DNA of 64,000 nt. Origin: a virus. The DNA is taken from positions 50,838 through 114,837 of the IMG/VR virus record IMGVR_UViG_3300007734_000755. One strand, given 5' to 3'. Below are positions 1-8,559 of this stretch, piece after piece; the stretch's first letter is position 1; every line of letters begins with the position of its first letter. The notes beneath the pieces were generated by a model, which was given only the letters and a program-made list of their open reading frames with translations, did not search any database and was not told the origin of the DNA. Both the position numbers and the translations under genes were made by a program.

Positions 1-28
1 TTAGCAGTAAATCTTTTCTCTTTGACAT
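1..28 (-). CDS. 5' end of an unidentified gene, cut by the window edge
   Basis: Only nine codons are inside the window, beginning MSKRKDLLL. The start is supported by a good Shine-Dalgarno sequence (TTAGGAG) about ten bases upstream and by a CTATTTAT late-promoter-like element at 55-63. The product cannot be named from so little sequence. The late-type signal suggests a separately initiated virion or late gene downstream of the sigma-like gene. Confidence 0.6.
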
Positions 29-54
29 GTTCTATTTCTCCTAAGAAATCACAA

Positions 55-63
55 ATAAATAGT
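55..63 (-). promoter_or_regulatory. late-promoter-like element 1
   Basis: Coding-strand ACTATTTAT lies 27 bases upstream of the start codon of the gene at the left edge. It matches the element seen at seven other gene starts in the window. Confidence 0.5.
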
Positions 64-73
64 AGTGAGAATT

Positions 74-316
74 CTAAAAAGCCCAATCTTCGTTCTTTGC
101 GGCCTGTTTAATTTTCTCGATTGCCTTATCTTCGATCTGTTTAATTCTAACGTAGGAAACCCCCATTCTTTTTGAAGCCTCTTCCAGAGTTAGAGATCCG
201 TGTTTTCTTGTGCAGATTAACACACAATTTAAATCATCTGGATATTCTATATAGTTTCTACATTCTGTTTTTAGACAGGGCGTATTTGTCTTCTGGCAAA
301 TTTCATCACAATACAT
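74..316 (-). CDS. zinc-ribbon plus sigma-region-4-like helix-turn-helix protein
   Basis: A protein of about 80 residues. The N-terminal third has Cys at 3, 7, 14, 19, 31 and 35, which suggests metal binding. Residues about 44-73 (LTLEEASKRMGVSYVRIKQI and following) match the pattern of sigma70 region 4.2, the helix-turn-helix that reads -35 elements. By family knowledge such small proteins can act as sigma-like or coactivator factors, but the specific role here is inferred. The ATG at 316 has an AGGA eight bases upstream. The alternative ATG at 325 would overlap the preceding stop codon as ATGA. The gene is last in the operon that holds the IMPDH-like gene. Confidence 0.75.
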   Translation of the reverse strand: MYCDEICQKTNTPCLKTECRNYIEYPDDLNCVLICTRKHGSLTLEEASKRMGVSYVRIKQIEDKAIEKIKQAAKNEDWAF

Positions 317-321
317 TATGA

Positions 322-648
322 TCATCCTGGGAGAGTTTCGTCGAGGATATCATAGATATCTTCTATCTCCTCGTGGTTTAGATCATACAGTACCTTTGAT
401 TTCTTGGCAAGAACCTCTTGCTTTTCAATGTAGGGCTTCTTTAATCTTCCGGAAATCTTATTCCTTTGCTTATAATTTTCCACAATAGTTCTCGCATTCT
501 CATCCCCAGCTAGATAACTTTCAATAAAGAACTTTATAATTCTAGATGGGTGAGGAAGGTTTTCGAACTTAAGTGAGGAAAGAAACTCTCCATATTCATA
601 TTCACCTAGATTGCATATAATTCTCTTTTGGTAGACTGCCGATTTCAT
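322..648 (-). CDS. hypothetical protein, 108 aa
   Basis: I do not recognise this protein. It is charged and predicted mainly helical, with a basic middle (residues about 60-75) and an acidic C-terminus. Its ATG overlaps the stop of the IMPDH-like gene as TAATG, and its own stop overlaps or abuts the start of the sigma-like gene, so the three genes are probably translated in a coupled way. A transcription-related role is possible from position alone, but no motif proves it. Confidence 0.7.
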   Translation of the reverse strand: MKSAVYQKRIICNLGEYEYGEFLSSLKFENLPHPSRIIKFFIESYLAGDENARTIVENYKQRNKISGRLKKPYIEKQEVLAKKSKVLYDLNHEEIEDIYDILDETLPG

Positions 649-1706
649 TATTTATTCCTTAGAAGGATGTGGGTTTCGCTTTCAATGATAGAAGAGTTAG
701 ACTGAAGGGTTATTTTTGCCTTCTTGTGCATATCCTTTATGTTTGACACTCCTGAATATGACAGCCCACTTCTGATTCCTTTTTCAAGATCACTCAAAAT
801 ATCTATAACTGTTCCCTTGTACGGGACTGTTGTCGAAATACCCTCTAGTGACCCTATAGAGCCTCTCCATTTTTGTTGTGCTTCTGGGGATGCCATGCCC
901 TGGTAGATTTTATACTTTCGACCATCTCTTTCCAGAACAACACCGGGGGATTCGTCTGTACCAGCTAAGAGCGAGCCAAGCATAACAAGGTCAGCTCCAG
1001 CAGCGATTGCCTTAACAATATCTCCAGAGTTTCTTATGCCACCATCAGCAATTAATAAGGTCTTAGTTCCCTTCTTTGCCTTTGCGCAGTCCATTATGGC
1101 AGTTATGCTAGGAACTCCGTGTCCAGTCTTTATTCTAGTTTCACAAATGCTCCCATTCCCAATCCCAACCTTAATTGAATCTGCACCCCAATTACTTAGG
1201 TCTCGGAAGCCTTCTCCTGTGGCAACATTTCCAACCATAAGATGGCAATCGTAGAGATATTTCTTCAACACCCTCATTGCGTCCTTAACGAGTATGTGGT
1301 GACCATGTGCAACATCTATGCAAAAGATACGACAACCATTTCTTACTAGCTCCTGGGCTCTCTCCAAATAGTCTCCGGTGATTCCAATTGCACATCCGGC
1401 GTATGGAGCCTTATTAAATAACTCTACTTGTTGAGCAACAGAATTATATCTGTGTATAATTCCTAATCCACCGCACCCAATTATAGCGTTAGCCATCTGG
1501 TCCTCTGTTACTGTATCCATCGGACTAGAAATTATGGGAAGTTCAAGTACTCTGCAATCTTCTGTTAGAAACGGATCATCGTAATCCGTGTTCTTCTCCT
1601 TCTTTCTGATTGGAAATTTTGTTGTTAGGATAATATCCTTCCTCGTCTTTACTTCACTAAACTGTGGCACTAAAAGACAATCATCAAACGTATATGTTTT
1701 TTTCAT
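648..1706 (-). CDS. IMP dehydrogenase / GMP reductase family enzyme without CBS domains
   Basis: A TIM-barrel purine nucleotide oxidoreductase of 352 residues. Visible signatures are SPMDTV at 61-66 and KVGIGNGSICETR at 179-191, with the presumed catalytic Cys188, followed by the phosphate-binding IADGGIRNSGD and the segment GMASPEAQ. The core resembles IMPDH, but the length and the short flap ending EGISTTVPYKG are like GMP reductase, and the Arg-Tyr pair of the IMPDH flap is not evident. It therefore either makes XMP from IMP or deaminates GMP to IMP. The residue after the Cys is Glu where both families usually have Thr. With the PurA-like enzyme at 14.9 kb it may rebalance purines for phage DNA synthesis. 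Confidence 0.85.
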   Translation of the reverse strand: MKKTYTFDDCLLVPQFSEVKTRKDIILTTKFPIRKKEKNTDYDDPFLTEDCRVLELPIISSPMDTVTEDQMANAIIGCGGLGIIHRYNSVAQQVELFNKAPYAGCAIGITGDYLERAQELVRNGCRIFCIDVAHGHHILVKDAMRVLKKYLYDCHLMVGNVATGEGFRDLSNWGADSIKVGIGNGSICETRIKTGHGVPSITAIMDCAKAKKGTKTLLIADGGIRNSGDIVKAIAAGADLVMLGSLLAGTDESPGVVLERDGRKYKIYQGMASPEAQQKWRGSIGSLEGISTTVPYKGTVIDILSDLEKGIRSGLSYSGVSNIKDMHKKAKITLQSNSSIIESETHILLRNK

Positions 1707-2033
1707 TTATTTACCTTGAATCCTTTTTATTTCTTCTGTTAGAGATGCTTCATCAAACCCAGATTCTGGGTAAACTAACTCATGGAACTTTTGTCCCTTA
1801 ATATAGTATATTGTTGGGACTCCCTCTTCAACAAACAATTCTGCCAACTCTTCCTCTTCATCAATATCAACCTCACAAAAGTCTAGCTCCTTGAATTTAA
1901 GGGATACGTCTTCGTATAGTTGCTCTATATCCGTACACACTGGGCAGTCGTCACTCTTAAACTTTACCAGGAAGGGTTTCCCCGCGTCAACCATCTTTTT
2001 AAATTTAAACAAATCAAGATCTTTCGGCTTCAT
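1707..2033 (-). CDS. thioredoxin-like protein
   Basis: A 108-residue thioredoxin-fold protein. The redox motif CPVC is at 30-33 after the strand FLVKFKS, and the conserved cis-proline is in GVPT at residue 73. The standard thioredoxin CGPC is replaced by CPVC. The start is set by a strong AAGGAGG nine bases upstream, inside the end of the preceding zinc-ribbon gene. It could reduce the C-terminal cysteine pair of the phage ribonucleotide reductase (18.6-20.5 kb), a usual role for phage thioredoxins, but this pairing is inferred. Confidence 0.85.
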   Translation of the reverse strand: MKPKDLDLFKFKKMVDAGKPFLVKFKSDDCPVCTDIEQLYEDVSLKFKELDFCEVDIDEEEELAELFVEEGVPTIYYIKGQKFHELVYPESGFDEASLTEEIKRIQGK

Positions 2034-2283
2034 TTGGTACGGCCTCCTTTGCTTTGTCTATACATTGTGGGCAAAAAAGTCTCACGACGGACTCCTCATA
2101 CTTAACCACTACCACCCAGGTATTGGCCATTTCCCTAGATTTCTTGTCAAATTGGGCAGAACACACGTCACACTTGTCAGGAAGTCTACTAAACATTCCA
2201 ACCTTTTCGGATAGGTCCTTTTCGACTTCCTTTCTTTTCTCCAGTGTTTGGCTTCTTTCTATTTTTTTTAGAAGATTTGACAT
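2014..2283 (-). CDS. small zinc-ribbon protein
   Basis: An 89-residue protein with a charged helical N-terminus and two CxxC knuckles (C38/C41 and C71/C74) flanking a short beta region containing WVVVVKY. This spacing suggests a zinc ribbon. The function is unknown, though similar small proteins occur in T4-like marine phages. Its ATG overlaps the dUTPase stop as TAATG, and its 3' end overlaps the thioredoxin start by 20 bases, so the three are co-expressed. Confidence 0.75.
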   Translation of the reverse strand: MSNLLKKIERSQTLEKRKEVEKDLSEKVGMFSRLPDKCDVCSAQFDKKSREMANTWVVVVKYEESVVRLFCPQCIDKAKEAVPNEAERS

Positions 2284-2747
2284 TATACTCCAGTAGAACC
2301 AAAGCCGCCATCCTGTCTATTGGATAGGGTAAGAGTCCTAAAATAGAGATCTTCGTTTTCTGGAACCTCAACAAACTCTGGTAGCTTGATTGGGTAGACT
2401 ATAATCTGCGCAATCTTCTCTCCCGGATTTATTTGTTGAGATCCAGAACCAACATTGTGTATGTTAACCATTACTTCTCCAGTGTATCCCGAATCAATAA
2501 TACAGGCTCCGACCAACAATTGTTTTTTGCTTGCTATACCTGACTTATTCTTAACTTCACATACGTGTCCAGACGGGACAGCAATTTTGATTCCTGTTGA
2601 TAACAGTCGTGATTCCCCGGCCCAAATAAGCACGGGCTCTGTCCCGTGATAGAATACGTCAGCTCCCGCATCCGATTTATTTGCCCGATTGGGCAGCTTT
2701 GAATCCTCATAAATTTTCTTAACGTCTATAAACAAATTAACCTCCAT
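2283..2747 (-). CDS. dut: dUTPase (deoxyuridine triphosphate nucleotidohydrolase)
   Basis: A trimeric dUTPase of 154 residues, close to the usual length. It converts dUTP to dUMP and diphosphate, keeping uracil out of DNA and feeding thymidylate synthesis by the phage ThyX. All five motifs are visible: DAGAD at 26-30, the KNKSGIA segment, the IIDSGYTG motif near 82-89 carrying the catalytic Asp, GEKIAQI, and the C-terminal arm RQDGGFGSTG. The start codon lies inside a perfect inverted repeat (2737-2769) that overlaps a candidate promoter, so expression may be controlled there. Confidence 0.95.
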   Translation of the reverse strand: MEVNLFIDVKKIYEDSKLPNRANKSDAGADVFYHGTEPVLIWAGESRLLSTGIKIAVPSGHVCEVKNKSGIASKKQLLVGACIIDSGYTGEVMVNIHNVGSGSQQINPGEKIAQIIVYPIKLPEFVEVPENEDLYFRTLTLSNRQDGGFGSTGV

Positions 2748-2769
2748 TGGTGTTGTCCAAGGAGGTTAA
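2737..2769 (-). promoter_or_regulatory. inverted repeat over the dut start codon
   Basis: On the coding strand TTAACCTCC and GGAGGTTAA form perfect 9-base arms. Inside them TTGG and CCAA add four more pairs, leaving a six-base loop and one bulged base. The dut ATG is in the 3' arm, and the candidate -10 element (2763-2768) is in the other arm. It could be an RNA hairpin that hides the start or a dimeric repressor operator. No U-tract follows, so a terminator is less likely. Confidence 0.55.
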
Positions 2770-2791
2770 CATGGTCTTACTTGTCTGTCAA
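2763..2791 (-). promoter_or_regulatory. candidate sigma70-type promoter for dut
   Basis: TTGACA at 2786-2791 is followed after 17 bases by TAACCT at 2763-2768. The -35 is consensus and the -10 is weak (3 of 6). It would start transcription only about ten bases before the dut ATG. The -35 is just inside the 3' flank of the preceding gene. Confidence 0.4.
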
Positions 2792-2795
2792 TCGC

Positions 2796-3611
2796 TTAGA
2801 CGTAAGATCCTGAGGATAGAACGACAAATACCCCAGCGACCGGAGTATGTGATTCCTTGGCAGACGATGAAAATTCGACAATTATTCCACCAGCAGTGTT
2901 TATTGTTCCCGTGGCAATCAAGAAGGCTTTTCTGTATAAGGCCGAAGATAGATCCGTTGCTGACGCAGTAGCCACGCTCCCTGTTGGACCGAACGAGGTG
3001 TTAGACCCGGTCGCAACCTTGGAAGCAAATACCGAAGCGTCTGACGGCTTTATTAATCTGATCTGATCTCCAGAGGTCATTTGACCCGCAACATAGACCA
3101 CTAGGTGTGATGGGGTTCCAGCTCCAGTGATTGCTGCGCCAAACTTGATTGAGGCAGTAGCTGTGGTTCCGCCCAAATAGTAGGGGACGTATGCTGATTG
3201 TGGGCCATCGTTACTGTAGATGATGACCGGAGAAACAGGGGCATTAGACTTAGAACAATCCGTTTGAACTGCGCCGACAAGTGGGAAATAGTAATGCTTT
3301 GCTGCCGAACTTAGACCAACCGCGCCGCTTAGTGAGGATGAAAGAAACGCACCAACATTGGTAACTTCTCCAGAGAGTCCGGCATAAGTCCACGCACCAT
3401 CGGCATTTGACACGGCATCACTCAATTGCGTAGCTGATGCCGCAGTAAAGGTTGGAGAGGTTCCTGCCTTACCATATAGAGCAGTGTTTACAAGGGCCGC
3501 TTGGTTGGCAGCAACGCCTCTATCCACTTCTGAAACGTTGGTATACCCAGCCGGGTGCAATACGTTATTATATACTGCCGCAGCCTTTCTTTTTCTGTGT
3601 CCACTTGCCAT
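2796..3611 (-). CDS. structural-type beta-rich protein, 271 aa (decoration or fibre candidate)
   Basis: A protein rich in Ala, Ser, Thr, Gly and Val, beginning MASGHRKRKAAAVYNN and then a long low-charge beta-rich region. This composition is typical of head decoration or fibre proteins and unlike the surrounding metabolic genes. I recognise no named domain. It lies far from the virion cluster, between dnaE and dut, but has its own late-promoter-like element (3635-3643) and a TAGGAG ribosome site, which supports expression with the virion genes. Confidence 0.7.
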   Translation of the reverse strand: MASGHRKRKAAAVYNNVLHPAGYTNVSEVDRGVAANQAALVNTALYGKAGTSPTFTAASATQLSDAVSNADGAWTYAGLSGEVTNVGAFLSSSLSGAVGLSSAAKHYYFPLVGAVQTDCSKSNAPVSPVIIYSNDGPQSAYVPYYLGGTTATASIKFGAAITGAGTPSHLVVYVAGQMTSGDQIRLIKPSDASVFASKVATGSNTSFGPTGSVATASATDLSSALYRKAFLIATGTINTAGGIIVEFSSSAKESHTPVAGVFVVLSSGSYV

Positions 3612-3634
3612 TCTTCGATCTCCTAAGTTCAGTA

Positions 3635-3643
3635 GTAAATAGT
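3635..3643 (-). promoter_or_regulatory. late-promoter-like element 2
   Basis: Coding-strand ACTATTTAC lies 24 bases before the start of the 271-residue structural-type gene. TATAAT sits directly upstream of it. Confidence 0.5.
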
Positions 3644-3661
3644 ATTATAAAACGCGAAATA

Positions 3662-6600
3662 CTATCCGACCATCTTCCAATTCTTAGAAATGCCCATACA
3701 AGAATAGCTCTTATAGTTCTCATCATAATCTAGTTTGGCAACATATGGTCTGTTTAAATAGATTAAATCCTTTTCAAGATCTACTCCCCAGCACTTTATT
3801 TCAAACGTCTTTGAGGAATCATCCGCTACCTGCACTGCATAATAGTTCTTGCTATTTTTTGACTTCTTTACCTCAAAGGACATTGGGATAAACCAACAAA
3901 CTCCAAGTTCTGCATCAAACTTGGAGATCGGATAAATCATCTTATCGTCCAATCTCTTATAAAGTTTAGGATCCATAACCAACTCTATGGGGAAGAATCC
4001 CAACAACTCCTTACAATTCTGTATTACCTCGGCCTTTGAGAAGTCTCCCTCTGACTTATAGAGCTCAATATATTCATCAAACTTCTTCTTTGTCTTTGGT
4101 CTTTCTGCGCTAAACGACATCCAAAAATGCTTTGTTCCTGTAAATCGATTGTCTATCAAACAATCCAGCGCTCCGCATCTGGCAAGAGCATCAAACCCTC
4201 TCTTGTTGAGCTTGGAATAAACAATGTCCTCGTTGAAAAGCATTTCATCAATCGTCTTGAATGGCCGATTATTTAGGACTTGTTCGACAGCCTTATCTCC
4301 CAATCCCTTGATTGAGTTTAAAGGTTGATAATAAGTCTTACCATCGGTTGAAACACGCCATTTATCTCCAGAATTATTGATATTTGGGGACTCAATTTTA
4401 TAACCCAGAGACTTAATAGTAGAAATGGCCTTAGCCTTTCCATCATCATCCTTGGTTTCTTCATCTAGGTACGACGCAATCCATTCAGATGGATGATAAG
4501 TAAGAAGGTATGCACACTGATAGGAAAGGATGCTATAACAAACGGCATGAGATTTATTAAAGCCGTAACCAGAGAAGAACTCAAAGGTTTGCCATAGCCT
4601 CTCCGCATCATCAACTTGAATATTCTTTTCAGCACATCCTTCCATAAACTTAACATAAATCCCGTCCTTTACTTCATGACCCTTTCCGGTGCCCTTCTTG
4701 GTAAGTAGTTTTCTAAGTAGATTGCCCTCGTCAAGAGACAAGTCCTTTCCTAGCTTGTGGGCAATCAACGCAATCTGTTCCTGAAAGATGAGAAATCCAA
4801 AGGTCTCCCTTGTTATTTCTTCTACAATTGGATGCAGGTATGAAATACTTTCCGGAGATTCCTTGGCCTTAACATAGTTCTCGTCAACCTTAGCCGATAA
4901 CGGGCCTGGTCTAAAGATCGAGGTTACTGCCGATAGGTCAATGATACTCGTTGGCTTTGCCTTCTTACAAAACTCCTGCGCGCCTCTTTCTGCAAATTGA
5001 AAGACTCCAACCCAGCTTCCGTCATGAAATACGTTTTTATAAACTTTTTGGTCATCAAAGTTTATGACTGACGGGTGTAGTTTTTTATCATAGAAATCTC
5101 TTATCTCCTTAAATGTTGGAGATGGATTTCCGTTCTTGACGAGGATCCTAGAAATAGTATTTTCTATTAGTCGAAGGGTTGTTAATCCAAGAATGTCGAA
5201 CTTGATAAACCCTAGAGGCTCCAAGTGTCTTACATTCTGGCCCTCACTCCATGGGGTTTGTGTAACACCGCCAGAATTTATCAGCGGCATATATCTTGAG
5301 ATATTTTCAGATACAATTACGCCACCAGCGTGCCTACTCGCACTTCTCACTTGTCCCTGTAAGACACCAATGCTCGTCTTTATATCTGGATATTTCGTAA
5401 GAAAGCCTTGCAGGCTTTCTGAATATTCCATCAACTCCTCAAAGGTTGGCACGTACTTACCAGCAGTTAGCCCGTGTTTTTCCTTTGCGGCAACCATCGC
5501 TTCCTTTTCCATCACTGATGTTACATCATTTACTTCCTGATATGGAACGCTATAAAGTTTTGAGAGATCCTTGATAAGAGAACGAAGTTGTAGAGTGTTC
5601 CAGTTTGAAATTGGAACAACGCTGTCATTTCCCCATTCATCAATAAGCATCTGTTTCAATGCCATTGGATCAGAGGTATCAAAGTCGATATCTGGATAAT
5701 CCTTTGCGTTTTTTTGTAGGAACCGGCTAAACAACAGACCGTATTTAATTGGATCTAGTTGAGTGATATTCAGCAAATATGATACCAAGGAACCTGCTGC
5801 CGATCCTCTACCTGCTCCGACTAGCTGATTCTCCACTGCCTTATCGGCAATAGCCTTCATTGTCAGAAAGTACTTAGAGAATCCGCGATCCTTAATAATC
5901 GATAATTCTTCTCTTATTCTTTCAATATATTGCTTATTGGTTCCAAAGCCAAATTTCTTCATTGATTCAGAACACATTTCAACAAGGGCCTGAAAGTCAG
6001 TCTTGCCCTCTGGCACAACAAAGCTTGGAAGTCTCACCGATGAGTCTGGCAGAAAGGATTCAATATGAGCGTGAGCAATTTCATAGGAGTTTTCGATTGA
6101 TTCAAGTACTACTTGATCGTCATAATCACAACCTACCTGTTCCGAATACTTCTTGTATGCATCCCACATTTGTTGCCCGTTCTTGGGGTACAGCTCACAC
6201 TTAAGATCTTCACGGCTCTTGGGAAGAGTTTCTAGAGAGAGATTCTTTGATCCAAGCCAACCAAGCATCTTATAAATTTCTCTTTCCTTCCACAACTCTG
6301 GTCTTGGATAATGGCTATCGCAGGTTGATACGAGCTTAACCCCGTTCTCTTTTGCAACGGAGATGATAAGGTTGTTGATGCTGTGTTGTTCTGAGTAGGC
6401 ATTCCATTGTAATTCGCAATAGAATCTGTCTGAAAAGATTTCCTTAAAACTCTTAACAGTTTTATTCATCTCCTCGAATACTTTTTCTTCTCCCTGCTCC
6501 TTGTAGGCCCAAAACGATTTGGATAAAATCCCACCCATGCAGGCAGAAAGAACTATTACCCCCTCGTTATGTTCCTTCAACATTTCGTAGTCGATTCTTG

Positions 6601-7075
6601 GAAATCTGTAAAAATTTCCTGGTCTGTAAGATTTTGATACTAGTTGATAGATATTAGACAGACCTACTGGGTTTTGTGCCAGCAGTACAAGATGCGCTCT
6701 GAAATTTAGAGAATTCTTTTCCAGTTGCTTGGATTCCTCTTCGTCTTCTACTACTACACCGCTCTCCTCATTGTCATCCTTCTTTGTCTTCTTATCTGCC
6801 TTGCTTTTATCATAGGCGACTTTCCAATCTGATATAGATGGGACAAAATAAGCCTCAACTCCGAAGATTGGCTTGAAGGTCTTTCCCTCGGCCGCTAATT
6901 TCTTTGAGTGCAAAACTTGATATGACAGGCCGTTCATGTTACCGTGATCTGTTAGTGCTAGGGCATCTGCTCCATTCTCCATGGCATAATCAATATGCTG
7001 GGAGGGGTAGCCTAGGCCATCAAAAACACTGAAGGTTGAGTGTCCGTGCAGGTTGGTGAATTTAATATTTGGCAT
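3662..7075 (-). CDS. dnaE: DNA polymerase III alpha subunit (DnaE-type, family C)
   Basis: A complete family C replicative polymerase of 1137 residues, about the size of bacterial DnaE. The N-terminal PHP domain is visible from HGHST (10-14) and LTDHGN (41-46). The palm follows, with GAGRGSAAGS, then PDIDFD near residue 460 and KFDILGL near 625, which supply the three catalytic aspartates. The thumb/fingers region has the DnaE-like SHAVCYSILSYQCAYLLTYHP. T4-like phages normally use a family B polymerase (gp43), so this is an unusual replacement. A family A polymerase fragment is also present at 26.3 kb. It is last in a chain of overlapping genes from 10.5 kb. Confidence 0.95.
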   Translation of the reverse strand: MPNIKFTNLHGHSTFSVFDGLGYPSQHIDYAMENGADALALTDHGNMNGLSYQVLHSKKLAAEGKTFKPIFGVEAYFVPSISDWKVAYDKSKADKKTKKDDNEESGVVVEDEEESKQLEKNSLNFRAHLVLLAQNPVGLSNIYQLVSKSYRPGNFYRFPRIDYEMLKEHNEGVIVLSACMGGILSKSFWAYKEQGEEKVFEEMNKTVKSFKEIFSDRFYCELQWNAYSEQHSINNLIISVAKENGVKLVSTCDSHYPRPELWKEREIYKMLGWLGSKNLSLETLPKSREDLKCELYPKNGQQMWDAYKKYSEQVGCDYDDQVVLESIENSYEIAHAHIESFLPDSSVRLPSFVVPEGKTDFQALVEMCSESMKKFGFGTNKQYIERIREELSIIKDRGFSKYFLTMKAIADKAVENQLVGAGRGSAAGSLVSYLLNITQLDPIKYGLLFSRFLQKNAKDYPDIDFDTSDPMALKQMLIDEWGNDSVVPISNWNTLQLRSLIKDLSKLYSVPYQEVNDVTSVMEKEAMVAAKEKHGLTAGKYVPTFEELMEYSESLQGFLTKYPDIKTSIGVLQGQVRSASRHAGGVIVSENISRYMPLINSGGVTQTPWSEGQNVRHLEPLGFIKFDILGLTTLRLIENTISRILVKNGNPSPTFKEIRDFYDKKLHPSVINFDDQKVYKNVFHDGSWVGVFQFAERGAQEFCKKAKPTSIIDLSAVTSIFRPGPLSAKVDENYVKAKESPESISYLHPIVEEITRETFGFLIFQEQIALIAHKLGKDLSLDEGNLLRKLLTKKGTGKGHEVKDGIYVKFMEGCAEKNIQVDDAERLWQTFEFFSGYGFNKSHAVCYSILSYQCAYLLTYHPSEWIASYLDEETKDDDGKAKAISTIKSLGYKIESPNINNSGDKWRVSTDGKTYYQPLNSIKGLGDKAVEQVLNNRPFKTIDEMLFNEDIVYSKLNKRGFDALARCGALDCLIDNRFTGTKHFWMSFSAERPKTKKKFDEYIELYKSEGDFSKAEVIQNCKELLGFFPIELVMDPKLYKRLDDKMIYPISKFDAELGVCWFIPMSFEVKKSKNSKNYYAVQVADDSSKTFEIKCWGVDLEKDLIYLNRPYVAKLDYDENYKSYSCMGISKNWKMVG

Positions 7076-7391
7076 TTTGTCCTGTGTTGCTTGGGTTGTC
7101 TAATTGTTCGCTAAGAGCGAAAATTTGATTCGATAAAATCTTCTCTTTATTTCTTAACTCACACTCCATCATATAAAATCTTTGGGCTTGTTGCACATGT
7201 CTCTTTTTTTCTTCTTGAAGTTCTTCGTAAAGCTTTCCATAGAGAGTATTTTCTGGTTCTACCAGACAAAGGACCGAATTTATGTTGTTCATCAACTCAT
7301 AAGCTTCTTCAAATGTCATAGTAACGGGACGCCCGTTTATTGGAACTGTGAGACGTTTGTATTCTTCATGCTGAGAAAGCCCGTTATACAT
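7062..7391 (-). CDS. hypothetical protein with C-terminal coiled coil
   Basis: A protein of about 109 residues I cannot name. The N-terminal half contains LTVPINGRPVTMTFEEAYEL, and the second half is a charged helix likely to form a coiled coil. The ATG at 7391 is preferred because GGAG lies about six bases upstream. The gene overlaps the end of the AAA+ ATPase gene and the start of dnaE, so it is likely coexpressed with both. Confidence 0.65.
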   Translation of the reverse strand: MYNGLSQHEEYKRLTVPINGRPVTMTFEEAYELMNNINSVLCLVEPENTLYGKLYEELQEEKKRHVQQAQRFYMMECELRNKEKILSNQIFALSEQLDNPSNTGQNAKY

Positions 7392-8559
7392 CAACCGCTC
7401 CTCTTACTTCTGAATTATAGGCAAAAATTTCTGCTATCGTTGCCGACTCTCTTTCTCCTAATTCCTTTGGAAGCTCTTTTCCGCCCGATAGGCGATTCCA
7501 GGCCAATCTTAACTCATCTCTATTAAGAGAGCCAACGTGGCATATAGAGGATAATCTACCTGGTCTTTTCATAGCATCATCTATCTGAACTATCGGCTGA
7601 TTTGTCGTGATTAACAATCTTATGTTGCAAACGTCTCCGAGGATGCCATCTCCCATGTTTAGAGCTGCTGAAATGGCATCGATGGAATCCTTCATTCTCT
7701 CCTTTACCAAGATATCTGCGTCCTCAAGAATAAGAACCATTGGACGATTTTCCTTCTTGTGTGATAGCAACGCAGGTAACATATCCGGCTCTCCAAGTTT
7801 CGCAACGAGAGAGGGAGGAACGATAACAAACGAACAATGCTTCCCAAGCTCGGCAATTATAGAACGAATCAGATAGGTCTTCCCTGTTCCCGGAGGGCCA
7901 CTGAGAATACTAATCTTCCCCGTTGGGAATTCTTTCTTTAATTCATCAGATAAAAAGATTTTTTGTTTTTGAAGCTCAGCTGAATAATACTCTGGCGTAA
8001 ATGCACACCCTACCTTGCCAGTTTTTTGGATCGAAATCCCCTCTATAGAGGACAACATCATACCGACTGAACTCTTATTCTTGTCCTCTGCCGGCGGCTT
8101 CTTAAACGGGAGAAAAACTCTCTTGAGAGAGTCGAACATATCTTTGTTTGTTGTACGAAGTGATATGTATTGATACTTCCCGGAATAATTCGATCCCTTT
8201 TGATAGACAACGTTTGTATCCCCACTCTCGTTCACGAAGATGGCACACTCTACAGGATCCTCATCAGAATCCACAATTTCATCGTATTCAGATACTAGGT
8301 CTTGCTCTTCCGAGGAATACAACTCAGCCATATTGAATTTGTATTCTGCCAGTGCTTCCTCGACCTTAGAGTGGGAAAGAGTGGTCGATACCATAAACGT
8401 TCTTAGAGTCTTTTTTTCATTAACTGCCTTTTGCAGGAAGGCATCATCAAATATCCCAGCACCGCGCTCGGTTCTCCCGGCAAATCCATATTGAAACCAC
8501 GGAAGGTTTGTAACCTTTTTTGAAGAAAGTTTATTAAACTGATTCTCTGTCGTATTCAT
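7384..8559 (-). CDS. AAA+ ATPase
   Basis: A protein of about 391 residues with a single AAA+ module in its second half. Walker A is GPPGTGKT near residue 225, Walker B is VLILEDAD near 281, then LLITTNQ as sensor 1 and an arginine-rich KRPGRL. This pattern is nearer to Cdc48/proteasome-like or BCS1-like remodelling ATPases than to clamp loaders. The N-terminal 190 residues look like a substrate-binding region. T4-like marine phages often carry such a gene of unknown role. The ATG at 8559 is chosen because AAGGA is eight bases upstream, while the upstream GTG at 8565 is too close to it. Confidence 0.85.
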   Translation of the reverse strand: MNTTENQFNKLSSKKVTNLPWFQYGFAGRTERGAGIFDDAFLQKAVNEKKTLRTFMVSTTLSHSKVEEALAEYKFNMAELYSSEEQDLVSEYDEIVDSDEDPVECAIFVNESGDTNVVYQKGSNYSGKYQYISLRTTNKDMFDSLKRVFLPFKKPPAEDKNKSSVGMMLSSIEGISIQKTGKVGCAFTPEYYSAELQKQKIFLSDELKKEFPTGKISILSGPPGTGKTYLIRSIIAELGKHCSFVIVPPSLVAKLGEPDMLPALLSHKKENRPMVLILEDADILVKERMKDSIDAISAALNMGDGILGDVCNIRLLITTNQPIVQIDDAMKRPGRLSSICHVGSLNRDELRLAWNRLSGGKELPKELGERESATIAEIFAYNSEVRGAVDV

